A stretch of DNA of 64,000 bases from Pseudovibrio sp. Alg231-02 (lineage in GTDB: Bacteria; Pseudomonadota; Alphaproteobacteria; Rhizobiales; Stappiaceae): positions 273,024 through 337,023 of the forward strand of contig NZ_FREX01000006.1 of the NCBI RefSeq assembly GCF_900143565.1. The letters run 5' to 3'. Positions 7,698 to 16,600 of the stretch are shown here, piece by piece. A program made the position numbers and the translations under genes. The notes under the pieces are model-generated. The model was not told where the DNA came from, did not search any database, and saw only the letters and a list, made by a program, of their open reading frames with translations. Position 1 is the stretch's first letter; each line of letters opens with the position of its first letter.

Positions 7698-9278
7698 TTA
7701 TTCCGCAGGAACAGCACCAGCTGCTTCGCGGGACTGCCGGAGAATATCTTCGCCACTTGTTAAAGCGAAGTCCTCACGCATCCACTTGATGAATCCGTAA
7801 ACCATATAGCTGATGATAAACATCAGTGGGATAGAGGTTACGATGGCACATGTTTTGATGGTGTTCAGTGGAGCGTCAATGAACATCATCGCAAGTGGAA
7901 CTGCAGCCAGCATCACACACCAGAACAGGCGCAGCATTGGGGATGGCTCTTCGTTCTCTTTCAGACCTTTTGTAGAGGTCGCAGCCATGGTGAAAGCTGC
8001 AGAGTCCAGAGTGGTTGCCAGGAAGAGAACGGAGACCAGAGCAAACAGAACGATGAAGATCGCGCTGAGTGGCAAGGTGTTCATGACCTGAACAATCGCC
8101 TGGTTTCCTTCGCCGGAAGCCACGAGACCAGCAACATCAACAAGACCGTTTACGTTTGCGGACTGAGACAGACCACCAAGGATACCGAAGAAGAAGAAGC
8201 AACCAGCACTACCGCTAAGCAGCATATTCGTGATGACACCACGGATACTACGACCCTTGGAGATTTTGGTCACGAAGATGGACACGAACGGAGTGTAGGT
8301 GATCCAGTAGAGCCAGTAGAAGATTGTCCAACCTTCTGGGAAGCCGCCATTGTCAACCGGATCAGTGTAAAGGCTCATGCGGATGAAATCCTGGATCATG
8401 ATGCCAAGACCATTCACCGTAGACTTCGCAATGAACATTGTTGGGCCAACCAGGAACACAGCAATACAGAAGCCGATTGCTAGATATGTGTTCATGGAGC
8501 TGATACGTGCCATACCCTTCTGAATGCCCACATATGAGCTCAGAGAGAAGAATGCTGAGATAATCAGGATCAGAACCAGATTCACATTGAAGGTTGGTTC
8601 AATACCGATCAGAGAAGACAGGATCTCAGAAACCATCGGCACAGACACACCAAGTGTGATGGAAAGTGCACCGAAGATGGTGAAGATGAAGATCACGTCA
8701 ATCACACGGCTGATCAAGCGCCAAAGCGGAGTGATCGGCTTGTCACCGCGGATAGCAGTACACACAGCTGAAAGGCTGAGACCAGGGTTCTTGCGAACGT
8801 GGAAGTGGTAAGCAACTGGCAAAGAGACAATGCAGTAAGCTGCCCAGGCGCTGAAGCCCCAGTGGAACAGGTTGTAAGCAGTGCCCAACTCGTAAGCCGC
8901 AGTCGTACCAGTCTGAACTCCTAGAGGAGGGGCGTTGAAGTAATATGCCCACTCAGTAAAGGCCCAGTATACTGTTGCAGAACCCAGACCTGCACAGATC
9001 ATCATGGAAACCCATGCGAATGTGCTGTACTCAGGGCTGCCTTCACCCAGACGGATATTGCCGTATTTGCTTATACCAAGCGCAGCCAGAAAGATAACTG
9101 ATCCAAACACAAGCAGCAGCACAGGCGTGCCGAAGATCGCATTGAATGTACCGAACAGGTAGTTGGCTATCTCGTTGCCCTTTTCAGGGAAGATTGTCAG
9201 GCCAGCAACAATGGCGATGACAAACCCCAGACTTATTGAAAGCAGTAAGGTGTCTAATCTTTTCCCAGTGTTAGACAT
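7698..9278 (-). CDS. BCCT-family transporter
   Basis: Secondary transporter of the betaine/choline/carnitine family, 526 residues with 12 predicted membrane segments. The family tryptophan-rich core is visible in NLFHWGFSAWAAYCIVSLPV, and FYWLYWITYTPFVSIFVTKI lies in the region of the second conserved block. The cytoplasmic tail is short, so long C-terminal osmosensing like that of BetP is unlikely. A GGAGG ribosome site precedes the ATG at 9278. It is last in an operon with sugar-acid-type dehydratases, so it probably imports a catabolic substrate and not merely an osmolyte. The substrate is not determinable. Confidence 0.92.
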   Translation of the reverse strand: MSNTGKRLDTLLLSISLGFVIAIVAGLTIFPEKGNEIANYLFGTFNAIFGTPVLLLVFGSVIFLAALGISKYGNIRLGEGSPEYSTFAWVSMMICAGLGSATVYWAFTEWAYYFNAPPLGVQTGTTAAYELGTAYNLFHWGFSAWAAYCIVSLPVAYHFHVRKNPGLSLSAVCTAIRGDKPITPLWRLISRVIDVIFIFTIFGALSITLGVSVPMVSEILSSLIGIEPTFNVNLVLILIISAFFSLSSYVGIQKGMARISSMNTYLAIGFCIAVFLVGPTMFIAKSTVNGLGIMIQDFIRMSLYTDPVDNGGFPEGWTIFYWLYWITYTPFVSIFVTKISKGRSIRGVITNMLLSGSAGCFFFFGILGGLSQSANVNGLVDVAGLVASGEGNQAIVQVMNTLPLSAIFIVLFALVSVLFLATTLDSAAFTMAATSTKGLKENEEPSPMLRLFWCVMLAAVPLAMMFIDAPLNTIKTCAIVTSIPLMFIISYMVYGFIKWMREDFALTSGEDILRQSREAAGAVPAE

Positions 9279-9295
9279 TTGTTATTCCTCCATCT

Positions 9296-10438
9296 TCAAG
9301 CGTAAGCAGGTTGTGCATTCACTTGATATTTTTTGATTAGGTCTTCGTTCAGCTCGATCCCAAGGCCTGGGCGATCAGGAACAACAAGCTGCCCCTCAGC
9401 GAAGACCACTGGCTCTTTAGCCAGCCCGTTACCCGCAACAAGCGGACTATTGCTCTGGGAGTATTCCATCAGGTTTCCTTGCTCGCAGGAGGCAAGGAAA
9501 TGCACAGATGCAGCGAGCAGAATGTCTGTGCTGAACCCATGAGGAATGAGTTGGACACCGCGCATCTGCGCCATGTCATAAATCTTGCGCATCTCGGTGA
9601 TGCCACCGCAACGCGTAATGTCTGGTTGAATGATGTCTGGCTCACAACGCTCCAGCATGTCGTGGAACTCGCGACATGTGGTCAGAGCTTCACCGCCAGC
9701 AATTTTTTGAGAAGCCTGAGCTCCAAGTTTCACATAGCCACGTTCATCGTCAGCCATGACGGGCTCTTCAATCCAGTGCAGATTGAAAGGTTCCAGACGC
9801 TTACACATATGCAAAGCATGAGAGGCAGTGCGCCATTTGGTGGCAAGGTCGATCTGCAACTGTATGTCTGGACCGATTGCTTCACGCACGACGCGTACAA
9901 TCTCATAATCAGTGTCTGGATCATCGCCCAGAATGCCGCCGCCAAATTTCAGGCTGGTGAAGCCCTTTGCGACCAGATCCTGTGCGATCTTGCGGTTGTC
10001 TTCTGGGTTATCTGCCGGGATGAAAGTGCCGTAAGCCGGAATCCGATCACGATACTTCGCTCCCAGCAGAATATGCAGTGGCACACCATAGTGCTTGGCG
10101 GAGATGTCCCACAGTGCAATATCGATAGCGCTCATGGCATGAACGCCAGCACCGCGACGACCAACATAGTTGCTGGACCAATACATCTTGTTCCATAAGC
10201 GGCTGATCTCAAGTGGATTTTCGCCGATCAGCAGGGACTTCAGACCCGTGCAATACAAGTTGGACTGCGGTGCTTCAATGAGTGCTGCAATCACGGTTGG
10301 CGAGCTGTCTGACTCCCCAAGCCCCACCAGACCAGTGTCGGTGTGGATGCGTACGATCAGTGCATCTTCGCCCCACTCGCAATTTTGTGCGAGCAGCGGG
10401 ACACGAAGATGGATGACCTCAACATCAGTGATCTTCAT
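9296..10438 (-). CDS. Enolase-superfamily dehydratase (mandelate racemase subgroup)
   Basis: A 380-residue enzyme with an N-terminal capping domain and a TIM-barrel. Probable metal ligands are D197 (QIDLAT), E224 (WIEEP) and E250 (AGGEAL). The Asp-His dyad of the mandelate racemase subgroup is D273 (QPDITRCGG) with H300 (LIPHGFS), and E325 (LMEYS) follows. K164 in LKFGG is a single lysine where a K-x-K or K-x-H pair is common, so the catalytic set on that side is atypical. Most relatives dehydrate sugar acids. It lies between the lyase genes and the BCCT gene (17 bp gap). The substrate remains open. Confidence 0.88.
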   Translation of the reverse strand: MKITDVEVIHLRVPLLAQNCEWGEDALIVRIHTDTGLVGLGESDSSPTVIAALIEAPQSNLYCTGLKSLLIGENPLEISRLWNKMYWSSNYVGRRGAGVHAMSAIDIALWDISAKHYGVPLHILLGAKYRDRIPAYGTFIPADNPEDNRKIAQDLVAKGFTSLKFGGGILGDDPDTDYEIVRVVREAIGPDIQLQIDLATKWRTASHALHMCKRLEPFNLHWIEEPVMADDERGYVKLGAQASQKIAGGEALTTCREFHDMLERCEPDIIQPDITRCGGITEMRKIYDMAQMRGVQLIPHGFSTDILLAASVHFLASCEQGNLMEYSQSNSPLVAGNGLAKEPVVFAEGQLVVPDRPGLGIELNEDLIKKYQVNAQPAYA

Positions 10439-10490
10439 TTTATTCTCCCTGATGCGCCGGTCCTCAAAGAAGGCCTGCGCGTTGTTTTAA

Positions 10491-11666
10491 TTATTCTGCG
10501 GGGATGGAAAGCAAACGCTCGACGCGCTGATCTTTCTGAATGAGCGAACAGTAAGCGTAGCCAAAGTCTTCGATGGCGGTTTTCTCGCCATTGATCACGC
10601 CTTCGAGTGTTTTCAGGATTTGTTCGGAGACCTTCTCAAGGCTGTCTTCACCGCGCATGATGCCGGTTGCATCAATGTCGATGTCTTCATTGATCAATTG
10701 ACTGTTGCCACTGACGCGGATGACTGGAACAATCGGATTATTGAAACCAGCCCCACCAGTGGTCCAAAGGATCACCTGACAGCCGAGTGCTGCAAAATGC
10801 ATCGCTGAGCCACCACAAAGCATTGTCGTTTCAGACAAGTACATGCCTGGAGCCTCTGGCTTCTCCAGCTTAGTCGCATTGATGCGCAAGATATCCTGAA
10901 TTGGCTTGGAGCCCGTTTTTGCAAGAGCGCCGAGTGATTTTTCTTCGATGGTTGTCAGGCCGCCAATGCTGTTACCAACACTCATGGTTTCAACCTGAGT
11001 GCCTTCCACATGCCAGCGCTTTTCTTCATCACTGATCAACTGGTCGATCTTCTCAGAGACTTCTAAGGTGACAGCCCGCTCTTTAAGAATATGCTCGCAG
11101 CCAAGCAATTCCAGAAGCTCACCGGCTACAGCAGAGGCACCCATATCAATCAGCTTATCCGCGGCAAGACCAACACTTGGGTTAGAAGCAATGCCAGAGC
11201 TGGTGTCAGAGCCACCACATTTGATACCCACCAGCAGCTTGCTGATTGGAGCATTCACCATCGGTGTTGCATCGGCATGCTCAACGATCTTGGCAATCCG
11301 TTTCAACCCTTCGCGAATAGTCGAAACTGTTCCGCTTTCTTTAATGCAGGTGAGGGTCTCAACAGGACGCCCGGTTGCACGGATTGGCCCAGCCACAAGG
11401 TCAGGCGTAATGCTGCCACAACCCATATTGATCACCAGCGCCCCGGCGATGTTCGGGTTGGTCGCTGCGTTGATCATGGTGCCAATCATCTCTTCGTTGC
11501 CACCATACATGCAGGTATTGTAATTGGTGACGACAACAGTACCGGGCGTCTTCTCAGAGATCGCACGTGCGATGCCTTCCGCGCACTCATCGGCAGCAAT
11601 AACCATGATGAGATTGCGGATGCCGACAGATCCATCTTCTCGCTGATAGCCTCTGAACGTCTGCAT
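10491..11666 (-). CDS. UxaA/SuyB-type dehydratase or lyase, large subunit
   Basis: This 391-residue protein matches the C-terminal catalytic part of altronate/galactarate dehydratases. It starts FRGYQREDGSVGIRNL and has conserved cysteines in YNTCMYGG and GIKCGGSDTSSGIASNP, plus LCGGSAMHFAALGCQVILWT with TTGGAGFNNP. Such large subunits exist as altronate-type dehydratases and as the SuyB subunit of sulfolactate sulfo-lyase; the sequence alone does not let me choose. Its start overlaps the stop of the small SAF-domain gene, so the two probably form one enzyme. It is followed by the mandelate-racemase-like gene. Confidence 0.85.
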   Translation of the reverse strand: MQTFRGYQREDGSVGIRNLIMVIAADECAEGIARAISEKTPGTVVVTNYNTCMYGGNEEMIGTMINAATNPNIAGALVINMGCGSITPDLVAGPIRATGRPVETLTCIKESGTVSTIREGLKRIAKIVEHADATPMVNAPISKLLVGIKCGGSDTSSGIASNPSVGLAADKLIDMGASAVAGELLELLGCEHILKERAVTLEVSEKIDQLISDEEKRWHVEGTQVETMSVGNSIGGLTTIEEKSLGALAKTGSKPIQDILRINATKLEKPEAPGMYLSETTMLCGGSAMHFAALGCQVILWTTGGAGFNNPIVPVIRVSGNSQLINEDIDIDATGIMRGEDSLEKVSEQILKTLEGVINGEKTAIEDFGYAYCSLIQKDQRVERLLSIPAE

Positions 11667-12001
11667 CAGTCCACCTCAATTTCCATTTGGGTGATGATTT
11701 CGTTGATCATCACCTCTGGAATATCCAGATTTAAGCTTCGAATGTTTTGAACGTGAGCAAGCTGGCCCTGAGGAACAGGTTTGATTGCTTTGCCGACTGC
11801 GACGCCGCCTTTAATCAGCTGGTCCTCTGGTTTCATGGGGCGCAGTGCGACTTTGTTGCCGAAGGGAATAGCTTGCAGAAGCTCCAGCTCTCCCAAGCTT
11901 TCGTTCTGTTCGGAGATCACCAGAACTGTCTCCCCCTTGCTGGCATTTTCCAGCAGGGTTGCAACATTGTCTGCAGCATTAAGGCGAAGTGCCTTGATCA
12001 T
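11666..12001 (-). CDS. SAF-domain small subunit (UxaA N-terminal / SuyA type)
   Basis: A 111-residue protein equivalent to the N-terminal SAF domain of UxaA, with the pattern DNVATLLENASKGETVLVIS and IPFGNKVALRPMKPEDQLIK, then GVAVGKAIKPVPQGQLAHVQN. SAF domains in these split enzymes carry part of the active site. It is the first gene of the operon. The ATG at 12001 has a GGAG ribosome site, and two palindromic operators lie within 85 bp upstream. The protein is complete, not a truncated UxaA. Confidence 0.85.
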   Translation of the reverse strand: MIKALRLNAADNVATLLENASKGETVLVISEQNESLGELELLQAIPFGNKVALRPMKPEDQLIKGGVAVGKAIKPVPQGQLAHVQNIRSLNLDIPEVMINEIITQMEIEVD

Positions 12002-12011
12002 AATGTACTCC

Positions 12012-12032
12012 GTCGATTGTCCTACAATCGAC
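12012..12032. promoter_or_regulatory. Perfect palindromic operator upstream of the SAF/UxaA operon
   Basis: GTCGATTGT and ACAATCGAC form perfect 9-bp arms around the trinucleotide CCT, starting 11 bp upstream of the first start codon. The size and form fit a GntR-family operator, and the core ATTGT-N3-ACAAT recurs at 12073. Confidence 0.75.
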
Positions 12033-12072
12033 TATTACATAAAATACACATCAAGTCTTGAGAAAAATCAAT

Positions 12073-12085
12073 ATTGTCTAACAAT
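12073..12085. promoter_or_regulatory. Second copy of the ATTGT-N3-ACAAT operator
   Basis: ATTGTCTAACAAT repeats the core of the 12012-12032 palindrome. Its centre is 57 bp further upstream, and the right arm continues CG as in the first copy. Two such sites suit repression by a dimer at a promoter. Confidence 0.68.
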
Positions 12086-12213
12086 CGAGGTGGCGGGGGA
12101 ATTAATTATTAAAATTCAGCGACTTGGCTTTGAAAAATTTCGGGTGCTGGGGGCTGATAAATGTTCTCAGCTAGGAAAAACTAAGTAAAATCCAGCAGAA
12201 ATACGGGCTTTTT

Positions 12214-12255
12214 ACAAAAAAAAACACGGCGCAAAACCAAAAGCTTCACGCCGTG
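12214..12255 (-). terminator. Terminator of the GST/EamA/SnoaL operon
   Basis: On the minus strand, CACGGCG and its partner CGCCGTG form a 7-bp GC-rich stem with a 17-base loop, followed by a run of about ten T residues. It starts about 50 bp after the SnoaL-like stop codon. Confidence 0.85.
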
Positions 12256-12305
12256 CCACCAAATGAGTCTCCCTGTTCTACCCAGGAAGGGATCAGCTAT
12301 TTCTC

Positions 12306-12683
12306 CTAAAGTGGAGAAATGTCGACATAGACCTGATAGTCATAAATCAGAGTGTCATTGAGCTTCAAAACAGCTGAGAAAGGGATTTGGAGTGTGCTTT
12401 TGTCATGACGCGTATAATGCACCGCGCCCGTGCAAATGACTGTATTACCAACACTCCAGGCGTCTTTGAGTGTGTGTGACATAGCTGCGATAGATTGGAA
12501 AAAGGCTGCATTTGCATCGACAACCTGCTGGTAACCTGAAATCTCATCAAAATTCCCAAGTTGGAACCGTACGTCTGGTGCCAGAAAAGATCCGACAGCC
12601 TCAGCGCTCAAAGAGTCGACGGCTTGATAAAGCTTATTGGCAAAGTCGCGTGCATCTACGTGTGTCTTAGTGAGGGATGTCAT
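12306..12683 (-). CDS. SnoaL-like / NTF2-fold small protein
   Basis: A 125-residue protein with the NTF2-like order: an N-terminal helix (DARDFANKLYQAVDSLSAEA), a VGSFLAPDVRFQLGNFDEISG strand-loop, and the cone-forming sheet ending IYDYQVYVDISPL. Members are often enzymes or ligand-binding helpers of small-molecule metabolism, but no catalytic pair is certain here. The ATG at 12683 has AGGAAAG just upstream and is preferred to 12728. It is last of three co-directional genes with the EamA exporter and the GST-like enzyme, which hints at handling of a quinone or xenobiotic. Confidence 0.72.
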   Translation of the reverse strand: MTSLTKTHVDARDFANKLYQAVDSLSAEAVGSFLAPDVRFQLGNFDEISGYQQVVDANAAFFQSIAAMSHTLKDAWSVGNTVICTGAVHYTRHDKSTLQIPFSAVLKLNDTLIYDYQVYVDISPL

Positions 12684-12743
12684 TTTCTTTCCTATCGTTC
12701 TTTTAGGTTGGGAGAGTGGTTGCTGCATCTGAAAGGGCAGTAT

Positions 12744-13670
12744 TCAGGGAGCTCGAAGTTTCGTGAGTTGAATGTGTCCGTTTGTCAGTGCTAGTCCAAA
12801 GAACAGAACGGCAATAGCAGCGAAGATGGCCATGCTGATGGGTTCTGAAAACACCAGTGCAGCAACCAAAATACCTGAAACTGTGGCAAAATATCCGACT
12901 TGGCTGAAGCCAACACTGTCCGTTCTGTCTTGAATAAAGAACGTGAGAGCATAGCTCGCTGCACTAAGAAATCCGATGCCAAGGATGATCCACCAGATGT
13001 CCTGGATTGGCTCGACAACCGCTGGCAGACTATCGCCAAGAAGAAGCAAAGGCAGCAGCAACAGCACTTGAGAGAACATGGTCCCGGTTGCAGTCCCAAC
13101 TGAGGAGGCGTCTTTGGGATAGGCTTTGTTGCGGTAGATGTTTGCAATTGCCAGCGACAAAGGCATGCCTGTCCCAATCAAAATCCAGATAGGATCAAAC
13201 TGACTGACTTGAGCACTACTGAGTGTCACAAAACTAATCCCGGCAAGCCCAACCAAAATCCCGACAAGCCGCTGTGTTGCAATCAGCTTTCCATCGACGA
13301 TTGATGAGAGCACCGCCGTAATCAAAGGCGATAGAGTTACAAGAACAGTCAAAAGCCAGGCTGGAATATGCTGTAGGACTAGGTATGCAACCAGCGAAGG
13401 CACTGTGATCCCAAGAAAGCCATTGATGATGTAATACTTGATATGGCGGCGTTTCAGCGAGAGGCTCTCATGCTTCAGATGAAGCAAGAGGTAGAGGAAC
13501 AAACCCGCCAATAGTAACTGCGCAAATGTTGCGCTCAGTGCTGTGACCTCAGCTTTTGTCACAAGCTTGGCAAGAGCGTAATTAACGCCAACAATTGCCC
13601 CGATCAGGATGATGTAACCCGTTGGATTATTGTGCTTTCCAGTTTCCGTATAAGTTACTTGACGATCCAT
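12744..13670 (-). CDS. EamA-family (drug/metabolite transporter) permease
   Basis: Inner-membrane protein of 308 residues with ten hydrophobic segments in two EamA repeats (YIILIGAIVGVNYALAKLVT and LVTLSPLITAVLSSIVDGKL in the first half). Its start overlaps the stop codon of the GST-like gene by one base, and AAAGGAG precedes it, so the two are translated together. Transporters of this type export amino acids or metabolites. Export of a product linked to the GST-like enzyme is a guess from context. Confidence 0.85.
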   Translation of the reverse strand: MDRQVTYTETGKHNNPTGYIILIGAIVGVNYALAKLVTKAEVTALSATFAQLLLAGLFLYLLLHLKHESLSLKRRHIKYYIINGFLGITVPSLVAYLVLQHIPAWLLTVLVTLSPLITAVLSSIVDGKLIATQRLVGILVGLAGISFVTLSSAQVSQFDPIWILIGTGMPLSLAIANIYRNKAYPKDASSVGTATGTMFSQVLLLLPLLLLGDSLPAVVEPIQDIWWIILGIGFLSAASYALTFFIQDRTDSVGFSQVGYFATVSGILVAALVFSEPISMAIFAAIAVLFFGLALTNGHIQLTKLRAP

Positions 13671-14647
13671 TAAGCAGCTCCTTTCTGGAAGACACTGGTC
13701 AGGTCACGCCCATACGGTTTCAGCAGGTCCGACTGCGGGCCAATTGAAACGATACCTGTGGGATTGAGATGACGGTGGCTGCGGAAATAGTGCTCCCGCA
13801 TACGTTGGAAGTTCACTGTTTCTGCGATACCAGGATACTGATAGAGCTCACGGAGATAAGAGCTGAGATTAAGATAATCTGTAATGCGTCGCAGATCGGT
13901 TTTGAAATGTGTTACGTAAACAGCATCAAACCGAATGAGACTAGCAAAAAACTTCCAGTCAACTTCGGTGATTTGAGCTCCTGCCAGATAACGCCGAACA
14001 CTCAGCCGCACCTCCAAGAGATCGAGAGCATCAAACAACTTGGAAACAGCAGCATCATAGGCACTTTGAGAAGTTGCAAAGCCAGCGCGATAGACACCAG
14101 AACCCACGTTTTCCTGAATGAAATCAGCAAGCTCATCAATCTCCCCGCGCAATGCTGCTGGATAAAAATTGATGTTTGAGGAAGCCAGACCAGCAAAAGC
14201 TGTGTTCAGCATCCGCATAATGTCCGCTGAATTATTGCTGACGATCTTGTTTGTCTTCTTATCGACCAGGAGAGGGACCGTAAGCGCGCCGGTGTACTGG
14301 GGGAAGGCGCGCAAATAGACTTCAAAAATAAATGCGTCTCTTGGAACACCTGCTACATCATCAAACAAGGTCTGGTCAATCTGCCATCCCTTATCCCCCA
14401 TGACCGGATGCATCTCGCTGACAGAAATGATCCCCTGCAACCCCATTAATGATCGCATCACCATCACACGATGGCACCACGGACACGCATGTGATGTATA
14501 AAGATGGTAGCGATCTACTTCTGCAGGAAACTCAGCAGTCACATCCGGCTCTATCCAGTTGCGAATATCGCTGCTGATAGGGCGATAGGTTCCGTCACTG
14601 CTTTTGGGTTTTTCATGCAGTTGCCCATTGATAAGCATCATAGCCAT
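13670..14647 (-). CDS. Glutathione S-transferase of the glutathionyl-hydroquinone reductase (ECM4/YqjG) type
   Basis: A 325-residue protein whose thioredoxin-like N-terminal domain carries HACPWCHRVMVMRSLMGL, with the probable catalytic cysteine at residue 55. The family usually has CPWAH, so the second cysteine (CPWC) is a small departure. The C-terminal helical domain follows with TEVDWKFFASLIRFDAVY, typical of these reductases. The known reaction is removal of glutathione from glutathionyl-hydroquinones. It is first in a three-gene operon and divergent from a LysR gene 108 bp away that probably regulates it. Confidence 0.85.
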   Translation of the reverse strand: MAMMLINGQLHEKPKSSDGTYRPISSDIRNWIEPDVTAEFPAEVDRYHLYTSHACPWCHRVMVMRSLMGLQGIISVSEMHPVMGDKGWQIDQTLFDDVAGVPRDAFIFEVYLRAFPQYTGALTVPLLVDKKTNKIVSNNSADIMRMLNTAFAGLASSNINFYPAALRGEIDELADFIQENVGSGVYRAGFATSQSAYDAAVSKLFDALDLLEVRLSVRRYLAGAQITEVDWKFFASLIRFDAVYVTHFKTDLRRITDYLNLSSYLRELYQYPGIAETVNFQRMREHYFRSHRHLNPTGIVSIGPQSDLLKPYGRDLTSVFQKGAA

Positions 14648-14755
14648 CGGATTGTCCTCTTCTTCTAAAGAGAACTTAGTAAGTTTCTTATTTTGCGATA
14701 ATCACCTAATATGGAAACTTGTCGGTGAGAAAAAGAGAACGAATAAGATGGGCGA

Positions 14756-15700
14756 ATGGAAAATATAAACGCAATACCCGTTTTCGTAACGGTGGTTGAG
14801 CAAAAGGGATTTGCCGCTGCTGCGAGGCAACTCGGCGTTTCAAAGTCAGCTGTCAGCAAGCGGATTTCTTTGCTGGAGGAACATCTTGGTGCGCGTCTTC
14901 TCCACCGCTCCACCCGCAACATTAGCCTCACTGAAGCAGGAGAACTTTACTACGCTCGCGCAGTAGATGCTTTGGCAGCAGCACAGGAAGCAGAAAGTGC
15001 CGTTGCGCAGCTACAGGGCAAGCCGAAGGGGCGGTTAAAGATAAATGTCCCAATGACATTTGGCCGGCTACATATAGCTCCCCTGATCCCTAAGTTCCTC
15101 AAGAATAATCCAGAAATCAGCATTGATATGATCATGGATGATCGCTTGGTAGATTTAGTTGATGGCGGATTTGATCTGGCAATCAGAGGAGGGCGCCTTC
15201 AGGACTCGTCCTTGATCGCTCGAAAAATAGCACCTTGCCGCAACGTGCTGGCAGCCTCTCCGGGGTATCTGGATGAGTTTGGGATGCCAGAAAACCCGGA
15301 AGACTTGCATCACCATAACTGCCTGCATTACGCATACTTTAGTGACCAGCAAGAATGGACGTTAGAGGGTGCAGACGGACCCATCAAAATCGAAGCCTCT
15401 GGCAATTTCCAAGTCAACAATGGCGACGCCCTCACAGTTGCTGTTTTAGGTGGTTGCGGAATCGGTCGACTGACCACCTTTGCAGCAGGTGATTACCTAA
15501 GATCAGGAGAATTACGCCAAGTCTTGCCAGAATACACTTTACCAACCCAAAACATGTACGCCGTCTACCCCGCCCGTCAATACCTCCCCACTAAAACCCG
15601 CAGCTTCATCGACTTCATCTCATCAGAAATCGGTGGCGATGAACCTTACTGGGATGAGGGGCTCTACCCCTCCAGCCTCTCAACATCAAACACCAGATAG
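14756..15700 (+). CDS. LysR-family transcriptional regulator
   Basis: A 314-residue LysR-type regulator of the class that controls a divergent neighbour. Residues 1-60 form the helix-turn-helix (FVTVVEQKGFAAAARQLGVS, KSAVSKRISLLEEHLGARLL), followed by a linker helix and a two-lobed effector domain. It faces away from the GST/EamA/SnoaL operon across 108 bp. Its last 37 bp overlap the end of the convergent TetR gene, so transcripts of the two would be antisense at their ends. Confidence 0.9.
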   Translation: MENINAIPVFVTVVEQKGFAAAARQLGVSKSAVSKRISLLEEHLGARLLHRSTRNISLTEAGELYYARAVDALAAAQEAESAVAQLQGKPKGRLKINVPMTFGRLHIAPLIPKFLKNNPEISIDMIMDDRLVDLVDGGFDLAIRGGRLQDSSLIARKIAPCRNVLAASPGYLDEFGMPENPEDLHHHNCLHYAYFSDQQEWTLEGADGPIKIEASGNFQVNNGDALTVAVLGGCGIGRLTTFAAGDYLRSGELRQVLPEYTLPTQNMYAVYPARQYLPTKTRSFIDFISSEIGGDEPYWDEGLYPSSLSTSNTR

Positions 15701-16302
15701 AGCAGGTTTTTGCACCAGTGCATGACGGTTTTGCGTTCTTGTTCGTCTGCTGTGAGGGCGACGATGTTGAGGCAGGAGACGCTGATGAGGTTTTGGAGAT
15801 AGGCGAGGCGGTGCGGGTTGTTTGGGAGTTGGCGGCCAAACTTCTCCTGGATACGGATGAAGCGCGCCAGAATTTGGTCCATGTGCGCTTCTTCAAGCTC
15901 TGACAATTCTTTAGAGGAGTTCATGGAGCGGCGAAGCTGCCAATGGCCTGCAGTGTTCGCTTGTGCATTGATTGCCATTTGCTCGAACATATCATCGATA
16001 TAGTCCCGGATTGGCTCACTGCCATCATAGCGTGCATCAAGGTCATCCAGTCCGGTCAAAGCATTTTCCAGCCAACGGCGAAACAGCTCATAAAGAATGG
16101 ATTGTTTGTTGGGAAAGAAGTTGTAAAGCGACCCCACACTGACGCCAGCACGGCGGGCAATCTCATTGGTGTTGATCTTATCAACCTGACCTTCGCTCAG
16201 CATATCCAGCGTTGTCTGCAGGATAAGTTCGATTTTTTCTCGTGAGCGTTGTTGTTTGGCTTTCTTTCGCAAAGCGAGTGATTGCGCGTTCATGGATGGC
16301 AT
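15664..16302 (-). CDS. TetR-family transcriptional regulator
   Basis: A 212-residue regulator. The N-terminal DNA-binding domain is clear (INTNEIARRAGVSVGSLYNF followed by FPNKQSILYELF). The C-terminal ligand domain (IRDYIDDMFEQMAINAQANT) is of a type I cannot link to a ligand. It is divergent from the TonB-dependent receptor at 16601, and the perfect palindrome at 16409-16423 lies between them, so it may regulate that receptor or its own gene. Its 3' end overlaps the LysR gene. Confidence 0.87.
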   Translation of the reverse strand: MPSMNAQSLALRKKAKQQRSREKIELILQTTLDMLSEGQVDKINTNEIARRAGVSVGSLYNFFPNKQSILYELFRRWLENALTGLDDLDARYDGSEPIRDYIDDMFEQMAINAQANTAGHWQLRRSMNSSKELSELEEAHMDQILARFIRIQEKFGRQLPNNPHRLAYLQNLISVSCLNIVALTADEQERKTVMHWCKNLLYLVFDVERLEG

Positions 16303-16408
16303 GGGCTGGCTGTCCTTTGTAAAGCTCGCTTTCCCGTGTTCTGCACAACAAGATTTCCGGTGGCAAGCCCTTAAGAAACAAATTAGCAGATATACTCACT
16401 GAATAACT

Positions 16409-16423
16409 TGACTTATAAAGTCA
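16409..16423. promoter_or_regulatory. Candidate iron-responsive operator upstream of the receptor gene
   Basis: TGACTTATAAAGTCA is a perfect palindrome around one base and also fits TGA-N9-TCA. It shares TGACTT with the box at 2655. It lies between the TetR gene and the siderophore receptor. It could bind RirA or the adjacent TetR protein. Confidence 0.55.
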
Positions 16424-16600
16424 TATTATCTATTGGAGTCAAAATCGAGTGATTGCTCAACTTTTTGGTCGTTAGATCGGAAGTTGCTGTTAATTCTAAA
16501 AGTATTGAAAAATCAAATGATTGAGCTCCAGCCAAATTAAACGTCAAGCCAGAAGCCAGACATCTTTGGAGCGATTATCAGTGGGATAGGTGTTTAAAAC

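Noticed and set aside
9479..10198. 239-codon plus-strand frame inside the mandelate-racemase-like gene
   Set aside because: It is antisense to a clearly conserved gene and shows no family features.
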